In this document: piece after piece, positions 61,108 to 64,000 of the stretch
Layout of the letters: every line of letters begins with the position of its first letter
How positions within the stretch are numbered: the first letter of the stretch is position 1
NCBI GenBank assembly: GCA_052116865.1
Contig: JBQKKG010000001.1
Coordinates: 62,001 to 126,000, forward strand
DNA: 64,000 nt
DNA from: CAUPWF01 sp963515125
Lineage (GTDB): Bacteria > Bacillota > Clostridia > Lachnospirales > Lachnospiraceae
Reading direction: 5' to 3'
Translations under genes and position numbers: made by a program
The notes under the pieces: model-generated
Seen by the model: the letters and a program-made list of their open reading frames with translations, nothing else
What the model was told of the DNA's origin: nothing
Databases searched by the model: none

Positions 61108-61527
61108 ATGGCAAAGGTTGTATCGAAGTTGACAGTTCTTTTTGAAGACCCATTCTGGATTGGTCTGTACGAACGTGAGGATAACGGACGCTATGAAGTC
61201 TGTAAAATCACTTTTGGGTCAGAGCCGAGAGAGTATGAAGTGTATGAATTTCTGTTAAAGAACTGGAATAAACTTAGGTTCAGTCCATCCATAGAAGCAG
61301 AGATGACTGTTGATAGACACATCAATCCGAAACGAATGCAGCGATTGATTCATAAACAGATTGCTAATAAGGGGATTGGAACAAAAGCACAACAAGCATT
61401 GAAACTTCAGCAGGAGCGAGGAAAACTGGAACGAAAATCACGATCCCGAGAGCAACGGGAAGCAGAAAAACAATTACAGTTTGATTTGCGACAAGAAAAA
61501 CGCAAAGAAAAGCACCGAGGTCATTGA
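61108..61527 (+). CDS. yjdF: YjdF family (DUF2992) protein
   Basis: 139 residues: KLTVLFEDPFWIGLYERED, EPREYEVYEFLLKNWNKLRF and the basic coiled tail (RKSRSREQREAEKQLQFDLR, EKHRGH) of YjdF. Probably RNA- or nucleotide-binding; the family is linked to azaaromatic stress. Intact in an otherwise fragmented region. Confidence 0.85.
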   Translation: MAKVVSKLTVLFEDPFWIGLYEREDNGRYEVCKITFGSEPREYEVYEFLLKNWNKLRFSPSIEAEMTVDRHINPKRMQRLIHKQIANKGIGTKAQQALKLQQERGKLERKSRSREQREAEKQLQFDLRQEKRKEKHRGH

Positions 61528-61624
61528 TTGTGTGCATAATTTGCCAAATATTCTAAGCGGAGCATCTATCGAAAGGTGGGTGTTTTTCTTATGCCCATTT
61601 TTCACGAGAGGAGTGTGTTTTTAC

Positions 61625-61732
61625 ATGAGTATTTTAAGTGGCCTGTTCCGGTCAAGGGATAAGCCGATAATCGACAGCACTGCAGGCAGTGCATACCGTT
61701 TCCTATTCGGAGGATCTGAGATGCTAAAATAA
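61625..61732 (+). pseudogene. Phage portal protein N-terminal fragment
   Basis: MSILSGLFRSRDKPIIDSTA, GSAYRFLFGGSEMLK-stop: the start of HK97-type portal proteins (GSAYRFLFG), cut after 35 codons at the IS3 derivative. Confidence 0.6.
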
Positions 61733-61734
61733 AG

Positions 61735-62326
61735 TTGTAACAGCCACACTGATATTTATAATAAAATAATTCATATGAAAGTGAAGCTATTACAATGGCA
61801 GGAATTAAGAAAACATACACGCCAGAATTCAAAAAGAGAATGGTGAAATTAGTTCTTAAAGAAGGACGTCAAATGAAAAGTGTAAATCAAGAATACAATT
61901 TAGGTGAAGGTAGTTTACGTAAATGGATCCGTGACTACAGTGAAGAATGCGAAACAAATCCAGAATTAAGTAATGAAAAAGACCAGATGGCTGAAATATT
62001 AAGGTTACGTAGAGAACTAGCAGAAACTAAAAAGGAAAATGACTTCTTAAAAAAAGCCGCAGCATTCTTCGCAAAGGGACTAGATTAGAGAAATACAAAT
62101 TTATTGATAGCCATCATAAAGGGTTTGGAGTACAATGGCTACTAGACAAATTTAGCAGGAAGCCAAATGCTTATTATAACTATAAAAAATCGTAAAGCTG
62201 ATTAGCAACTTACGATTATATTTTTGTATATTATAATCATATTAGACCACATTCAGCCAATGGATATCTAACTCCATTTGAAAAACGATTTAGTTATTGC
62301 TAAAAATATCAGTGTAGTTGTTACAA
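61735..62326 (+). mobile_element. Internally deleted IS3-family element with intact ends
   Basis: Terminal inverted repeats of 23 bases: left TTGTAACAGCCACACTGATA.. (61735-61757), right its inverse at 62304-62326 with two mismatches. Inside: complete orfA (61795-62088), then only the 3' end of orfB (HNHIRPHSANGYLTPFEKRF, about 62238-62300). Full IS3 elements are about 1.2-1.5 kb, so some 700 bases are missing. It could be mobilised in trans. Confidence 0.8.
61795..62088 (+). CDS. IS3-family orfA transposase subunit
   Basis: 97 residues: KKTYTPEFKKRMVKLVLKEG, VNQEYNLGEGSLRKWIRDYS (HTH) and a leucine-zipper region (LRRELAETKKENDFLKKAAA). Normally expressed with orfB through frameshifting; here orfB is deleted. 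Confidence 0.85.
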   Translation: MAGIKKTYTPEFKKRMVKLVLKEGRQMKSVNQEYNLGEGSLRKWIRDYSEECETNPELSNEKDQMAEILRLRRELAETKKENDFLKKAAAFFAKGLD

Positions 62327-62349
62327 TTTTGCTTGACTATCTCAGATTA

Positions 62350-62515
62350 TCTAGAACAAACAGAGAAGGCAGAGCCGATAGATGAAATTGACACGAATTT
62401 GATGCTCCGGGTATTAGCCCACATTAAAGTGTGTGAGGAAGGGATGTTGGTGGTGGTGTTTCTGGATGGAACGGAGATTGAGTATAGGGCGGGGAGAGAG
62501 AGCCAGTCAAAATAA
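62350..62515 (+). pseudogene. Possible serine recombinase 3' fragment
   Basis: IDEIDTNLMLRVLAHIKVCE, EGMLVVVFLDGTEIEYR looks like the C-terminal strand region of large serine recombinases (where DGTEI is common). Only ~55 codons, cut by the IS element. Tentative. Confidence 0.4.
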
Positions 62516-62608
62516 TTGGCTCCTAGAAAGGGTGGCTTATGAATAAGAATTGTGATAAGATAAAATCATTATAAATTCTGAAATAAACTGACAAAGGAAG
62601 AAAATACT

Positions 62609-62776
62609 ATGGGAAAATTAATAAGGCAGATTGTTCGAAATAGTAATTTGCAATTAAGTGAAGATTAAATAGAAGAGAACGTCAAACAGTATGTAGATGA
62701 CATAAACGAAAAAAGATATGATTTTTCTAGTTCTTCTAAGGAAATATATTTATTCCTGCTTGGATATTTTATATGA
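62609..62776 (+). pseudogene. Unknown small gene with in-frame stop
   Basis: ATG 62609 (AAAGGAAG site) reads MGKLIRQIVRNSNLQLSED, TAA (62666-62668), then IEENVKQYVDDINEKRYDFS... to 62776 in the same frame. Reads like one protein broken by a stop codon; no family recognised. Confidence 0.35.
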
Positions 62777-62894
62777 AAAATATTATCTAATCTTTTTTAA
62801 AAAATATTTACACACAATACCTTCTGTGCTATCTGAATCAAAACTGTAGATAATTCTTTTCTTCTTCCTTTGTATAACAGGAGGTTATTTGGTT

Positions 62895-63350
62895 ATGGTG
62901 CATTTAGTGTATTGTGATGATAAAGAAAAAGTATTAGATAAAATAATGAATGGGGAAAAAACGATGATAATTCGTGCAGCTGCCGGAAGAAAAATCCCAC
63001 ATAGTCGTGTTTTTGAGGGGGAAACGCTCTATTTCATGGAAAAAGGTTCTGCTCTAATTTCTGCGTCAGCGACAGTGCAGTCCGTACAAAATCATGTTAA
63101 ACTCAGTGAAGAAGATATTGTAAACACATTGGATGAAAATCAATCTAAACTAAATTTGACAGAGAAACAAAAAAGTCGTTGGCACAGAAAATGTATGTGT
63201 CTGATTGAGTTTAGGGATGTGCATTCCATTATGCCACCTTTGGCATTTGACCACCAAAACAATATGGACGATTGGCTAATTATCGAAAAAATCGAAGATG
63301 TCGTTGTTGGTACGAGTATTCCGTACAACTATGACAAATCAAGGTTTTAA
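62895..63350 (+). CDS. ASCH/PUA-like domain protein
   Basis: 151 residues from ATG 62895 (AGGAGGTT site). MVHLVYCDDKEKVLDKIMNG, EKTMIIRAAAGRKIPHSRVF, GETLYFMEKGS and IEFRDVHSI follow the ASCH fold, a small RNA- or nucleoside-binding beta-barrel (K-x-x-x-R-like basic residues present). The DUF5131 gene begins 2 bases after its stop, so they form one operon; RNA or nucleotide processing as a pair is inferred. Confidence 0.6.
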   Translation: MVHLVYCDDKEKVLDKIMNGEKTMIIRAAAGRKIPHSRVFEGETLYFMEKGSALISASATVQSVQNHVKLSEEDIVNTLDENQSKLNLTEKQKSRWHRKCMCLIEFRDVHSIMPPLAFDHQNNMDDWLIIEKIEDVVVGTSIPYNYDKSRF

Positions 63351-63352
63351 TC

Positions 63353-64000
63353 ATGGCGATGTGGAATCCTTGGCGTGGATGTCATAAATGTAGTGAAGGT
63401 TGCAAGTTTTGCTATATTCACAAAGGGGATGTAAAACGTGGTGTTGACACAAATATTATTGTGAAAACCGAGAAAATGAATGTGCCAATTGAAAGATATA
63501 AAAGAGGAGAGCATGCGGGTGAATACAAAATAAAATCTGGAGAAACTGTATATGTATGTTTTTCATCAGATTTTCTAATAGAAGAGGCTGACCAGTGGCG
63601 TGATGAATGCTGGAAAATTATAAAGGAAAGACATGATTTGCATTTTATTTTCCTTACAAAGCGAATGGAACGTTTTTCTGAGTGTATCCCTCATGACTGG
63701 GGCAATGGATACGACAATGTGACAGTTGGCTGTACCATAGAAAATAAAATGATGGCAGAATATAGGCTGTCCATTTTTGAATCTTTGCCCATTAAGCACA
63801 AAAATATAATCTGTCAGCCTTTAATTGAGGACATTGATATAGAAAGATATCTAAAGGGAATCGAACTTGTTGTAGTGGGTGGAGAGTCAGATCATAACGC
63901 TAGACCGCTGGACTATAAGTGGGTGCTGTCTATCAGAGAACAGTGTATAAAAAATGGAGTAAAGTTTGAATTCCGCCAATGTGGAAGTAATTTTATTAAA
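63353..64000 (+). CDS. DUF5131-like (phage Gp37-type) protein, incomplete at window end
   Basis: 216 codons visible, running off the window. MAMWNPWRGCHKCSEGCKFC is a CxxxCxxC motif like radical-SAM iron-sulfur sites (CSEGCKFCY), followed by YVCFSSDFLIEEADQWRDEC, FIFLTKRMERF and VVVGGESDHNARPLDYKWV, typical of DUF5131. Family members are phage-associated and thought to be radical-SAM-like enzymes; reaction unknown. Start chosen at ATG 63353. Confidence 0.8.
   Translation, partial: MAMWNPWRGCHKCSEGCKFCYIHKGDVKRGVDTNIIVKTEKMNVPIERYKRGEHAGEYKIKSGETVYVCFSSDFLIEEADQWRDECWKIIKERHDLHFIFLTKRMERFSECIPHDWGNGYDNVTVGCTIENKMMAEYRLSIFESLPIKHKNIICQPLIEDIDIERYLKGIELVVVGGESDHNARPLDYKWVLSIREQCIKNGVKFEFRQCGSNFIK

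Noticed and set aside
1..64000. CRISPR array, rRNA or tRNA genes
   Set aside because: No regularly spaced repeats, no rRNA-like stretches and no CCA-bounded cloverleaf noticed while reading both strands.

Overview
The window reads as low-to-mid GC DNA from a Gram-positive gut-type clostridium (class Clostridia; Lachnospiraceae-like). Evidence: strong AGGAGG ribosome binding sites, a T-box leader, LPXTG-world conjugation parts (class B sortase, PrgI, PcfB, Maff2, CD1108-type hydrolase), a LytS-type sensor kinase, and stacked integrative elements with large serine recombinases. No rRNA, tRNA or CRISPR array was seen. Most of the window is accessory DNA.

Region 1 (1-32225, + strand) is an integrative conjugative element (ICE). 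It opens with the C-terminal part of a foreign serine recombinase whose own mobilizable element has cut the ICE snf2 helicase gene exactly at helicase motif VI. The backbone follows: primase-like toprim protein, oriT candidate, MobC, relaxase, PcfB, VirD4, Maff2, VirB6, PrgI, VirB4, sortase B and cell-wall hydrolase. The cargo is an unknown two-gene unit with an HNH-like protein (2.4-4.4 kb) and a double arsenic island (20.2-27.9 kb): arsR-arsP plus a ferredoxin/thioredoxin/CcdA redox relay, then arsR-acr3-arsD-arsA-arsC. The element ends with a sigma-like regulator behind an attenuator-like leader, a structured ~580-base non-coding stretch, MazF, and an intact serine recombinase.

Region 2 (32150-39882, mostly - strand) is the wreck of a second ICE lying tail-to-tail with the first: a recombinase killed by a stop codon, a stump of a sigma factor, relaxase, mobC, virB4, prgI and virB6 fragments. 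Its preserved cargo is a full-length asparaginyl-tRNA synthetase under a T-box leader, translationally coupled to a KTR-domain gene, and a second copy of the HNH-like protein.

Region 3 (39952-48262) holds a TetR-MATE efflux operon and a GNAT gene among repeated hairpin-bearing intergenic units, then fragments of a third conjugative element (virB4, a frameshifted PAPS-reductase-like gene, traG remnant) around an intact HipBA-like toxin-antitoxin pair.

Region 4 (48263-58614) is the most interesting part. Two paralogous tyrosine recombinase genes are each followed by a short segment bounded by inverted repeats with the same architecture (ACATAA, six variable bases, TTATGT). Both segments contain a promoter that now points away from the regulators downstream, which suggests two phase-variable switches in the OFF position. 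The first sits in front of a LytS-type kinase and a SARP-type response regulator. Two promoters carrying identical heptamer pairs (TTGTCAG, 4 bases, ACGTCAG, 10 bases, TATAAT) lie in front of the second recombinase and in front of a phosphomimetic receiver protein, and are plausible targets of that regulator. Downstream are a possible c-di-GMP riboswitch, an EAL phosphodiesterase, a chemoreceptor, and decayed V4R and PAS-type signalling genes. I read this as a two-stage inversion cascade controlling c-di-GMP and chemotaxis signalling.

Region 5 (58615-64000) is a mosaic of truncated genes (PLD/DrmC-like, GHKL ATPase, GNATs, phage terminase and portal, IS3 derivatives) with a few intact ones: a flavodoxin-ferredoxin protein, YjdF with a leader, an ASCH-domain protein and a DUF5131 protein that runs off the window.
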